Below, piece by piece: positions 1 through 6,545 of a stretch of 27,265 bases of DNA. The notes beneath the pieces were generated by a model, which worked only from the letters and a program-made list of their open reading frames with translations, was not told where the DNA came from and ran no database searches. The stretch is from positions 1 to 27,265 of the forward strand of contig JAZQKK010000010.1 in NCBI GenBank assembly GCA_045542115.1, in the 5' to 3' direction. A program made the position numbers and the translations under genes. The stretch comes from RGIG995 sp045542115 (GTDB taxonomy: Bacteria; Bacillota; Clostridia; Oscillospirales; UBA644). The first letter of the stretch is position 1, and each line of letters begins with the position of its first letter.

Positions 1-129
1 CCACCGGCGGCACTTCGGATTCCGTGCCACTTCGATATGCCTCCATAATATTAAATTAAAACAGGTATAACACCATACAGAGAAAACACCGCCTCGTTAT
101 GTCCTCTTGCGGTGCCTTCCGCTGTTACA
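1..129 (-). ncRNA. Structured 5' leader or ncRNA of an off-window gene (candidate raiA-type RNA)
   Basis: Transcription from the promoter at 136-164 runs leftward through this stretch and off the window. The RNA contains a CACCGC...GCGGTG pairing (about 85-115) around the segment ATAACGAGG, and a second hairpin GGCAC...GTGCC near the left edge. No convincing ribosome binding site precedes any start codon. An ATG at about 49 opens a frame of 15 codons to the edge, so a coding start cannot be excluded. In many Clostridia comF is followed by raiA/hpf, and raiA is often preceded by a long structured RNA. That synteny is the only reason for the raiA suggestion, and the RNA consensus was not checked. 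Confidence 0.35.
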
Positions 130-135
130 GACGCT

Positions 136-164
136 ATTGTACCATATTTTTGCGAAAATGTCAA
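136..164 (-). promoter_or_regulatory. Sigma-A promoter for the gene beyond the left edge
   Basis: On the minus strand the -35 is TTGACA (159-164) and the -10 is TACAAT (136-141), separated by exactly 17 bp. It lies just downstream of the terminator that ends the XRE gene, so the off-window gene is a separate transcription unit with a leader of at least 120 nt. Confidence 0.8.
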
Positions 165-168
165 GACG

Positions 169-201
169 AAAACGCCCGGAATTTCCGGGCGCCGTTTTTT
201 T
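169..201. terminator. Rho-independent terminator after the XRE gene
   Basis: A perfect 7-bp stem CGCCCGG/CCGGGCG (173-191) has a 5-nt loop. It is flanked by T-runs on both strands: a long one on plus at 194-201 and TTTT on minus at 169-172. It sits 13 bp past the stop codon of the XRE regulator. Confidence 0.75.
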
Positions 202-203
202 TC

Positions 204-521
204 TTAAAGATTTTGAATCAGACTTTCCACAACCGCAAATATCTGCTGGCGCTTTTCTTCCGGCAAGTCCTTGATTTTTTCCCACAGTTGGGAGGATTTA
301 TATTCTGCCGTAACGGTTAAAACGTCTTGGAAAATGAAATCCGCCGACGTCTCCAACCCGTTCAGCAGGGCAATCAAAACTTCGTATCGCGGAAAGGATT
401 CCCCACGTTCAATCAGCGAAATGTAATTCGAACCCACTCCGATTTTCTCCGCAAACTCTTCTTGCGTTAACCCTAAGGCTTCTCGGCGTTGTTTTACCCG
501 AAGTCCAACTTTCTTACTCAT
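204..521 (-). CDS. XRE-family (Cro/CI-type HTH) transcriptional regulator
   Basis: This 105-residue protein begins at the ATG at 521, because a GGGAG ribosome binding site lies 9 nt upstream. The ATG two codons earlier (527) would leave only 3 nt. An HTH_3 domain fills about residues 8-62, with LTQEEFAEKIGV as the first helices and SNYISLIERG as the recognition-helix region. The rest is a short charged helix containing LPEEKRQQIF, probably for dimerisation. This is the architecture of small SinR-like or phage-repressor-like regulators, and the target is unknown. It stands between comF and the off-window gene and has its own terminators on both sides. No good -35 precedes it. A TATACT lies at about 555-560. 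Confidence 0.8.
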   Translation of the reverse strand: MSKKVGLRVKQRREALGLTQEEFAEKIGVGSNYISLIERGESFPRYEVLIALLNGLETSADFIFQDVLTVTAEYKSSQLWEKIKDLPEEKRQQIFAVVESLIQNL

Positions 522-628
522 TATCATACACTCCCAAAACTCATTCGTTTAGGTATAGTATAACAATTAAAATATGAATATTACAGACTATTAGCGTGTG
601 AATCTCACCATTAGCATACGAAATAAAA

Positions 629-655
629 TAAAAAAATCACAGGCAAATCCTGTGA
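629..655 (-). terminator. Terminator of the comF gene
   Basis: Minus-strand stem TCACAGG/CCTGTGA (637-655) with a 5-nt loop, followed by seven T residues. It lies immediately after the ComF stop codon. Confidence 0.8.
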
Positions 656-658
656 ACT

Positions 659-1417
659 TCAAAAATGTTCTGTTTTCCTTTTGTGAAATGCTCTCCGCTT
701 CTGCGGGGGAGGATTCCATTCGTCGTGTATCATTTCCCGGTCGTAATTGACGAGAAGAGAAAATTTGTAAAGGGGGACGGTCCGCAATGCGGTATATACC
801 AAAACACGTTCGGCGCCCCGTTGTTTCAACAGGTCGCAACAGGCTCGGACGGTGGCTCCGGTGGTATACAAATCGTCCACCAACAACACCCGTTTTCCCG
901 TTACGTCGGCAGAAGACGGTCCCATCCGATAGGCCCATTGCGCGTTCTTTTCCCGGGCAAGGGGTGTGGGACATTCCAACTGAGACAGCGCCCCCTTTCG
1001 TTTGGAAAGAAGCCGGGCATCGAAGGGTATCTTTAAGTGTTGCGCCATCGACCGGGCGATCACGGCACTTTGATTATACATTCGCGGAAGACTGTCCTTG
1101 GCGCGGGGGACACAGGTAATTACGTCGGCCTGATGGTTCAGAACCCGATACCGCTCTGCCATCCATTCTCCCAAAAGAACCCCCAATGCTTTTACTCCGC
1201 CGTATTTAAAACGGTACAATCCTTTGCGGGCCGGGTCATCCAACCGATACAGGGACACGACGTCGGGAAATTCTTCTGCCGACAGGGTCAACTGCCGTTC
1301 CCGAATCACTTTGGCGCAGTCGTCACAAAAGAGGTGCTCGTCGGAGACTTCTACGGTCGCTCCGCAAAATAAACAACGTTGTCCGAAAACGTATCGGAGG
1401 AATTTTTTCAGAATCAT
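659..1417 (-). CDS. comF: ComF family protein (phosphoribosyltransferase-like, competence-associated)
   Basis: This 252-residue protein has a treble-clef-like zinc site of four cysteines near the N-terminus (CLFCG and FCDDC, residues about 15-34) and a C-terminal type I phosphoribosyltransferase fold. The PRPP-binding loop reads VLLVDDLYTTGAT at about 177-189. ComF proteins are thought to act in the cytoplasm during uptake of transforming DNA and DNA processing. The start at 1417 is preferred because the family typically opens with a short basic/hydrophobic stretch before CxFC. An earlier ATG at 1432 has no ribosome binding site and would lie only about 14 nt from the predicted transcript start. 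Length and motif order fit the family. The gene is monocistronic, with its own promoter and terminator. Confidence 0.85.
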   Translation of the reverse strand: MILKKFLRYVFGQRCLFCGATVEVSDEHLFCDDCAKVIRERQLTLSAEEFPDVVSLYRLDDPARKGLYRFKYGGVKALGVLLGEWMAERYRVLNHQADVITCVPRAKDSLPRMYNQSAVIARSMAQHLKIPFDARLLSKRKGALSQLECPTPLAREKNAQWAYRMGPSSADVTGKRVLLVDDLYTTGATVRACCDLLKQRGAERVLVYTALRTVPLYKFSLLVNYDREMIHDEWNPPPQKRRAFHKRKTEHF

Positions 1418-1452
1418 ATTTCGTTCCGCCATTTCAATGTCATTCTGTTTTA

Positions 1453-1480
1453 ATTATACACTATATTTCCCTTTTGTCAA
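1453..1480 (-). promoter_or_regulatory. Sigma-A promoter of comF
   Basis: Minus strand TTGACA (1475-1480), 16-bp spacer, TATAAT (1453-1458). It points at comF and predicts a very short leader. Confidence 0.8.
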
Positions 1481-1513
1481 CCCTGTCCGTAGTCTAAACC
1501 TTCGGTGCAGAAT

Positions 1514-1522
1514 CATACTATA
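1514..1522 (+). promoter_or_regulatory. Possible sporulation-sigma -10 element before the M14 peptidase
   Basis: CATACTATA matches the SigK -10 pattern CATA-N3-TA and resembles SigE/SigG -10 boxes (CATACxxT). The expected -35 is not clearly present: an AC dinucleotide lies 14 bp upstream, where SigK prefers 16-17. There is no good sigma-A promoter in the same gap. This is a weak call. Confidence 0.3.
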
Positions 1523-1548
1523 AAACAAATCATTTCAGGAGGTCGGTT

Positions 1549-2823
1549 ATGGAAACGGTACGATTAAATTCCCGGGGGCCGGACGTAGCGCTGTTACAGG
1601 CGGTACTCAATCGGCTGGGATTCAATACGGGCACGGTGGACGGAGTTTTCGGACAACGCACCCAAAACGGGGTAATTCGGTTTCAGCGGTCGGTGGGTTT
1701 GTCGGCCGACGGAGTGGTGGGGCCTCGCACCTGGGCGGCCTTGGAGCCGTACATTATGGGATACGTCACCTATCGAATTCGTCCGGGAGATACCTTCTTC
1801 ACCTTAGCGCAACGGTATAACACCACCGTTTCTGCCATTGAAACGGCAAACCCTGAGTTGAATCCCACGGCGTTGCAAGTGGGACAGCAAATCGTAATCC
1901 CCCTGCGGGACCCGGTGGTTTTGACCAACATCCCCTATACGTCCCAAACGCTACAACGCAACATCGAAGGACTGAAAAAACGGTATCCCTTCCTTCGCAC
2001 CGGCGTGGTGGGACGGTCGGTAAACGGGCAGGAAATTCCCTATCTTGTTTTCGGCGAAGGGCCTATCAAGGTGGGGTACAACGCCGCACATCACGCCAAC
2101 GAATGGATTACCACCCCGGTGCTGATGAAATTCACCGAACAAATGTGCCGCGCCTACGCTTTGGGCGTATCCTTGGCCGATAGCGACGTGAGACAGTTGT
2201 GGCAACGGACCACTTTCGTCCTTGTGCCGATGGTCAATCCCGACGGGGTGGACCTTGTGACAGGGCAGTACGCCCCCGGCTCCCGGGAATACAACGCCGC
2301 CCAATCTTTGAACACCGACCTTCCCTTCCCCGACGGCTGGAAGGCCAATATTGTGGGCACCGATTTAAATCTCAACTACCCTGCCGGATGGGAAGAAGCA
2401 CGCCGTATTAAATTCGAACAGGGGTACACCCGGCCCGGCCCCCGGGATTACGTGGGGCCCTCTCCTCTGTCGGCCCCGGAATCCCGGGCAATGGCTCAAT
2501 TTACCGAAGAACAGGATTTTCGGTTAATTTTGGCATACCACACCCAAGGGGAGATTATTTTCTGGAAATATCTCAATTATCTGCCGGAAAATTCTCTGGA
2601 AATCGCCCGGCGGTTTTCGGAGGTCAGCGGTTACACGGTGGAAGAGACCCCCTATTCCTCGGGCTTTGCGGGATATAAAGATTGGTTTATTCAAAATTGG
2701 AACCGCCCCGGCTACACCATTGAGTGCGGAAGAGGGGTCAATCCCTTGCCCATTGCCCAATTCAACGAAATCTATCGGGACAATCTTGGAATTTTGCTCC
2801 TGGGGGGAGAACTTGCGGAATAA
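1549..2823 (+). CDS. M14 zinc peptidase with peptidoglycan-binding and LysM domains (gamma-D-glutamyl-diamino acid endopeptidase type)
   Basis: This 424-residue protein has a strong AGGAGG ribosome binding site before its ATG. Residues about 1-68 form a PG_binding_1 domain (DGVFGQRTQNGVIRFQ). Residues about 73-118 form a LysM domain (YRIRPGDTFFTLAQRY). Residues about 130-420 form the M14 peptidase: zinc ligands H182 and E185 in HHANEW, H331 in AYHTQGE, and catalytic E392 in YTIECG. The usual NRN arginine motif reads DLNLNYP, as in the endopeptidase I (ENP1/YqgT) group rather than digestive carboxypeptidases. ENP1 cleaves gamma-D-Glu to meso-diaminopimelate bonds in peptidoglycan stem peptides. 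No signal peptide is visible. This matches the sporulation-associated, mother-cell-located members and agrees with the possible sporulation -10 box upstream. Confidence 0.85.
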   Translation: METVRLNSRGPDVALLQAVLNRLGFNTGTVDGVFGQRTQNGVIRFQRSVGLSADGVVGPRTWAALEPYIMGYVTYRIRPGDTFFTLAQRYNTTVSAIETANPELNPTALQVGQQIVIPLRDPVVLTNIPYTSQTLQRNIEGLKKRYPFLRTGVVGRSVNGQEIPYLVFGEGPIKVGYNAAHHANEWITTPVLMKFTEQMCRAYALGVSLADSDVRQLWQRTTFVLVPMVNPDGVDLVTGQYAPGSREYNAAQSLNTDLPFPDGWKANIVGTDLNLNYPAGWEEARRIKFEQGYTRPGPRDYVGPSPLSAPESRAMAQFTEEQDFRLILAYHTQGEIIFWKYLNYLPENSLEIARRFSEVSGYTVEETPYSSGFAGYKDWFIQNWNRPGYTIECGRGVNPLPIAQFNEIYRDNLGILLLGGELAE

Positions 2824-2845
2824 GAACACCCCGAAAACCTTTGAC

Positions 2846-2881
2846 AATTACCGCAATGGCGCACCATTGCGGTAATTTTTT
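2846..2881 (+). terminator. Terminator of the M14 peptidase gene
   Basis: A perfect 14-bp stem (2846-2859 with 2864-2877) around a 4-nt loop CGCA, then a T-run. It insulates the phosphoesterase array from the upstream gene. Confidence 0.9.
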
Positions 2882-2902
2882 GTTACATCTTTCCCGTTTT
2901 TC

Positions 2903-2931
2903 TTGCACAATCAAGAAAAATGTGTTATAGT
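2903..2931 (+). promoter_or_regulatory. Sigma-A promoter of phosphoesterase genes 1-2
   Basis: TTGCAC (2903-2908), 17-bp spacer, TATAGT (2926-2931). The string TGTGTTATA around the -10 recurs at the promoter of gene 3 (6487-6515), so the two array promoters look related. Confidence 0.75.
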
Positions 2932-2966
2932 GAAGATATAGATAGCAAAAAAGAGAGGGTTTGACG

Positions 2967-4679
2967 ATGAAAAACAACGCTCGTTTTCCCAAAGACCGAT
3001 TTTTACGTTATCAAAACATTCCCGCCTATGAATCGGGAGAAGAATATCTGCTGGTGATGGCAAACGTTCATCCCGGCGGTACGGACAAGGCCGGAGACTA
3101 CGCTCTGCGGGCAAAAGCCTGTCGGGACGGGGTGGAAGCGTTCCGCTTTGAAGAAGACCTGTTGCGGAAAAAGAGAAGCGACCGGGACTTGTATTGGACG
3201 GTGACCGACGAAGGCGATGGGTTGGTATCGCTGTGGTCGGCCTCGGCCCGGAAGTATCTGACCATTGACGCCCAAGGGGTCTGGCTGAAAAAGAAAAAAC
3301 AACTTCTGACCCTGCGGAAAAACGGAAATCAGGTCCGGTTCTTCGTCCGGGATAAAGAAGGAAAGGCACAATTTCTGCACGCCTCTTCCCGGGAAGAAGT
3401 CCCCGGAAAAATCGTCTTCACCGCCGCAAACAAGGCGGGGGAAACCTCCTTCGGTCTGTTCCGGAGAGCCACGGTAGACCTGCCCTTGCATCCCCAAGGA
3501 AAACCCATTCTCACCGCCGGAACGTACGCGGATATTCACGTTGACTACGGTCTGCAACTGCAAAAACCTTATATGAGAAAGACCGTTCCTGCGGCGGCCC
3601 GGGGATTCCGGAATCGCTTTGATTTGGACGCCGTGATTATGTGCGGTGACAACCTCTCCGACAACGGAAGCCACTTTGGCAACGGGGCAGTTCAGGGAAA
3701 TTGGCCCTACGACCGCTGGCTTATCACCCGAAACCGTCTCAACGAGGCGCTTCGCAAATCTTTCCGCAATCCCGAAAAAGCAGACAACATCCTGTATCTG
3801 ACGGGGAATCACGAGTATCAGGCCGGAGACCGTCAACCGGAAGGCGAAGGCTTCAACTCCGCGTATTATACCGACCTTCTCCCCCAAGGGGTCACCCATT
3901 CCATCTACGAAACGATGGACGTGGACCAGGGGCCGAAAGAAAATCTCTTGTGCTACCAATACCGCATCGGAGACATCTTCTTCCTGGTCTTAAACGACCC
4001 GGCAAACCCCTTCATTCAATGGAGATTCCCCGAGCGCAACGAACCGGGACATACTCTCCGCCAGGCAGAATGGCTGGAAGAACGGTTGAACGCCATTGAA
4101 CAGGAATTGGGCAACAAAGCCGTAGTCTTCGTCTCTTCCCACTTCCCCTTCCGCAGAGGCGAATTTTCCGCCACCTACGGGGTGGGATATCCCAATATGG
4201 AAGCCTACTACAAAATGGACAAGGCGATGATGCGCTTCCCCAATCTGTTCTACGTGTTCGGTCACGTTCACGGGGGCACGAACTGGATTACGATGACCCA
4301 TACGGCGGAAACGATGGGACATCTGGTTCCCGTGGAATTGGGATTGGAGGACAACGGGGAATTTTTAGACCTTGTCACCCAGGAAAGCACGGAACGGGAA
4401 AAATTCCAATCCGACCTGGTCCTCACCGACGGATTCCACCATATCTACGGAGGAAGCCATTCCTTTTTCAGCAACCCCTATTACGAGACCGACGGCAAGA
4501 AGAAAAATTCCACCCTTTCCGCCGTACCCTGTCCCTTCTTCCAGGGGCTTGCCATTGAAGTCTACGAAGACCGCGTGGTCCTGACGATGCAAAACTTCGG
4601 CACGAAGGCCGGTGTTACCGACTATCTGCCCGGAGCGACTTACAACCTCAAACCCTTGGTCTGCCCCTTGGTAAAATAA
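2967..4679 (+). CDS. Calcineurin-like metallophosphoesterase with N-terminal beta-trefoil-like region, paralogue 1 of 5
   Basis: This 570-residue protein starts at the ATG at 2967, 8 nt after AGAGAGG. A TTG two codons earlier is too close to that site. Residues about 25-170 look beta-rich, with repeated blocks of the type VSLWSASARKYLTI, as in fascin-like or ricin-like trefoils. Residues about 180-500 carry every metallophosphatase motif: D189-x-H191, GDN with D228, GNHE with N281/H282, H392, and GHVHGG with H433/H435. The C-terminal strands (DRVVLTMQNFGT) are shared by all five copies. No signal peptide or membrane segment is visible, so it is probably cytosolic. It is closest to paralogue 4 (same tail KPLVCPLVK, same YQYRI) and lacks the paired cysteines of copies 2, 3 and 5. 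The phosphate-ester substrate is unknown. Confidence 0.85.
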   Translation: MKNNARFPKDRFLRYQNIPAYESGEEYLLVMANVHPGGTDKAGDYALRAKACRDGVEAFRFEEDLLRKKRSDRDLYWTVTDEGDGLVSLWSASARKYLTIDAQGVWLKKKKQLLTLRKNGNQVRFFVRDKEGKAQFLHASSREEVPGKIVFTAANKAGETSFGLFRRATVDLPLHPQGKPILTAGTYADIHVDYGLQLQKPYMRKTVPAAARGFRNRFDLDAVIMCGDNLSDNGSHFGNGAVQGNWPYDRWLITRNRLNEALRKSFRNPEKADNILYLTGNHEYQAGDRQPEGEGFNSAYYTDLLPQGVTHSIYETMDVDQGPKENLLCYQYRIGDIFFLVLNDPANPFIQWRFPERNEPGHTLRQAEWLEERLNAIEQELGNKAVVFVSSHFPFRRGEFSATYGVGYPNMEAYYKMDKAMMRFPNLFYVFGHVHGGTNWITMTHTAETMGHLVPVELGLEDNGEFLDLVTQESTEREKFQSDLVLTDGFHHIYGGSHSFFSNPYYETDGKKKNSTLSAVPCPFFQGLAIEVYEDRVVLTMQNFGTKAGVTDYLPGATYNLKPLVCPLVK

Positions 4680-4694
4680 AAAGCGGAGGCCTTT

Positions 4695-6407
4695 ATGACA
4701 AACGAATACGGCTTTTCCAAAACCGAATTGTTGAAATATCAGCATATTCCCACCCCCGTGAAGGGCGAAGAATATCTTCTGGCAATGGCCTGCCTGAAAG
4801 GAAAAGACCCAGCACAGAACCGAACGGCGGACTTTGCTCTTCGGGCAAAGCGGTGCCGGGACGGAATGGAAGGATTCCTCTTTTCCGAAGAAACGCTTCG
4901 CAGAAAACGTACCGACCGGGATTTGTATTGGAGGGTATACGACGAAGGAGACGGACGCGTATCCCTCTGGTCCAATTCTGCCGAAAAGTTCCTGAACCTC
5001 GGCCCGACGGGAGCTACTTTTTCCCGAAAGAAACAGATTCTTTTCTTGGAGCCGGACGGAGAATTTTACGTTATCTCTGCCCGCGTCAAGGAAGAAATCT
5101 ATTATCTGCGGGCAAGCGGCCACCGGGAATCTCTCCACGGTCTCATCTTCACTTCGGGCAGAGACAAGGTTTCGGTCAGTTTTGCATTTTTGAAACGGAT
5201 TCGCAACCGTTCCGCAACCCCCCAAAGCAAAACGGAACTCACCGTAGCAACGATGACCGACATTCACGTGGACTACGGTCTGCAATTATTTGCCCCCTAT
5301 CTTCGTCGGTCGGTAATTGCTGGCGCAAACGCCTTTCGCCGGCGGTTTGATATAGACGCCCTTCTCACCTGCGGAGACAACATCTCCGACAATGGGAGCG
5401 GTGGCTATCGCTACGGAGGAGCATTGCAAGGGAAATGGCCCCGGGCACGGTTTTTAAAGACCCAGGACCGCCTCTACCGGGCGATGCAAAAATCCTTCCG
5501 TGACCCAGAAAAAAAGAAGAACGTTTTCCTGATTACCGGAAATCACGACACCCAAGTGGGAGACCGTCAGCCGGAAGGAAAGAAATTCAATTCCGGAGAC
5601 TATGCCCGGTTTCTCCCCGAAACCGTCAGCGTTTTGACCTCGAAAATCGACGACGTGGACGTGGGGAGCGACACCCACGTGCTTTGCTACGAAGCCCGGG
5701 TCAAGAATATTCCCTTTCTGATGCTCAATACCCCTCGGTATCCCTTGAATCCCAAGGCCCACGCCGCGGACCGCTTTGCTCCCGGCCATACGGAAGAGCA
5801 GGCGAATTGGGTGGTAGAACGCTTGAACGCCATAGAACGGGAGCAGGGACGAAACGCCATTGTTTTCGTATCCTCCCACTATCCCTTCTGGCCCGGTTGC
5901 TACGGTCCGGAATCGAAAGATTGCCCCGACAACCGGAAGGCCTACGTAACCCTGTACGAAGCCTTCTGCCGGTTCCCCAACCTGTTTTTCTTCCACGGGC
6001 ACACCCACGGAGGTTCCCACTGGACCGACGTTACCCACACCTCGGAGAACTGCGAATCCCGTTCGTTCCTTGAAACCCGGCAAAACGAAACGGGCGCCGT
6101 GGTCTACGGGGACCATCACGACCGGGGATGTTTCCGGTCCGACCTTATCGAATCCACCGGATTCCACCACCTGTACGCAGGAAGCCTTGCCTTCTATCGC
6201 ACCGAGTATTTTGCAAACGACGGCAAGAAGCCAAACTCTTGGCTTTGCGAAATCGAAGTTCCCTTCTTCCAGGGCCTTGCCGTGGAAGTCTACGACGACC
6301 GGGTGGTTTTGACAATGCAAAACCTGGGAACGAGAAACGGCGTTTACGACCATATTCCCGGGGCGACTTACCAATTGAAACCTTTGGTATATCTTCTGAA
6401 AAAATAA
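4695..6407 (+). CDS. Calcineurin-like metallophosphoesterase with N-terminal beta-trefoil-like region, paralogue 2 of 5
   Basis: This 570-residue protein follows paralogue 1 by 15 nt and has a CGGAGG ribosome binding site, so the two are cotranscribed. The N-terminal beta-rich region (about 25-170) is followed by the phosphoesterase: D189/H191 in TDIHVDYG, D228 in CGDNISDN, N283/H284 in GNHDTQ, H395 in SSHYPF, and H436/H438 in GHTHGG. Its nearest relative is paralogue 3: same GSGGYRYGGA insert after the GDN motif, same cysteine-bearing insert (C402 and C410) after the SHYPF motif, and same tail KPLVYLLKK. Near the 3' end 83 bases (6249-6331) are identical to paralogue 3 at the DNA level, including all synonymous positions. 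No export signal is visible. The substrate is unknown. Confidence 0.85.
   Translation: MTNEYGFSKTELLKYQHIPTPVKGEEYLLAMACLKGKDPAQNRTADFALRAKRCRDGMEGFLFSEETLRRKRTDRDLYWRVYDEGDGRVSLWSNSAEKFLNLGPTGATFSRKKQILFLEPDGEFYVISARVKEEIYYLRASGHRESLHGLIFTSGRDKVSVSFAFLKRIRNRSATPQSKTELTVATMTDIHVDYGLQLFAPYLRRSVIAGANAFRRRFDIDALLTCGDNISDNGSGGYRYGGALQGKWPRARFLKTQDRLYRAMQKSFRDPEKKKNVFLITGNHDTQVGDRQPEGKKFNSGDYARFLPETVSVLTSKIDDVDVGSDTHVLCYEARVKNIPFLMLNTPRYPLNPKAHAADRFAPGHTEEQANWVVERLNAIEREQGRNAIVFVSSHYPFWPGCYGPESKDCPDNRKAYVTLYEAFCRFPNLFFFHGHTHGGSHWTDVTHTSENCESRSFLETRQNETGAVVYGDHHDRGCFRSDLIESTGFHHLYAGSLAFYRTEYFANDGKKPNSWLCEIEVPFFQGLAVEVYDDRVVLTMQNLGTRNGVYDHIPGATYQLKPLVYLLKK
6249..6331 (+). repeat. 83-bp perfect repeat shared by phosphoesterase genes 2 and 3 (first copy)
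   Basis: Identical base for base to 8106-8188, covering the codons from the glutamate of CEIEVPFFQGL to MQNLGT. Flanking parts of the two genes differ at many synonymous sites. Confidence 0.9.
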
Positions 6408-6415
6408 GTTTGCTT

Positions 6416-6448
6416 CCGTTCCGACTCCTTGGATCGGAACGGATTTTT
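6416..6448 (+). terminator. Terminator between phosphoesterase genes 2 and 3
   Basis: A 9-bp stem CCGTTCCGA/TCGGAACGG (6416-6424 with 6434-6442), then ATTTTT. It ends the first two-gene transcript. A new promoter follows within 50 bp. Confidence 0.8.
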
Positions 6449-6486
6449 GCAAATGAGGATTTTTTTTGACAAAACCGCCGTTTTGC

Positions 6487-6515
6487 TTGTAAAATGCCGC
6501 GGTTTGTGTTATATT
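6487..6515 (+). promoter_or_regulatory. Sigma-A promoter of phosphoesterase genes 3-5
   Basis: TTGTAA (6487-6492), 17-bp spacer, TATATT (6510-6515). It shares TGTGTTATA and the following TGAAG with the promoter at 2903. A TTGACA at 6466-6471 also exists but has no -10 at the right distance. Confidence 0.7.
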
Positions 6516-6545
6516 GAAGGCAAGACACATCAAAGGGGGGCCAAA

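Larger units (their letters stand above)
2824..2966. other. Intergenic region before the phosphoesterase array
   Basis: Holds only the M14 terminator, the array promoter and the AGAGAGG ribosome binding site. Nothing else was seen. Confidence 0.7.

Noticed and set aside
6466..6471. TTGACA as -35 of the second array promoter
   Set aside because: No -10-like hexamer lies 16-18 bp downstream. TTGTAA at 6487 with TATATT at 6510 fits better.
6429..6545. 39-codon extension of phosphoesterase paralogue 3
   Set aside because: The stretch covers the terminator end and the promoter, and the other four paralogues begin where the ATG at 6546 does.
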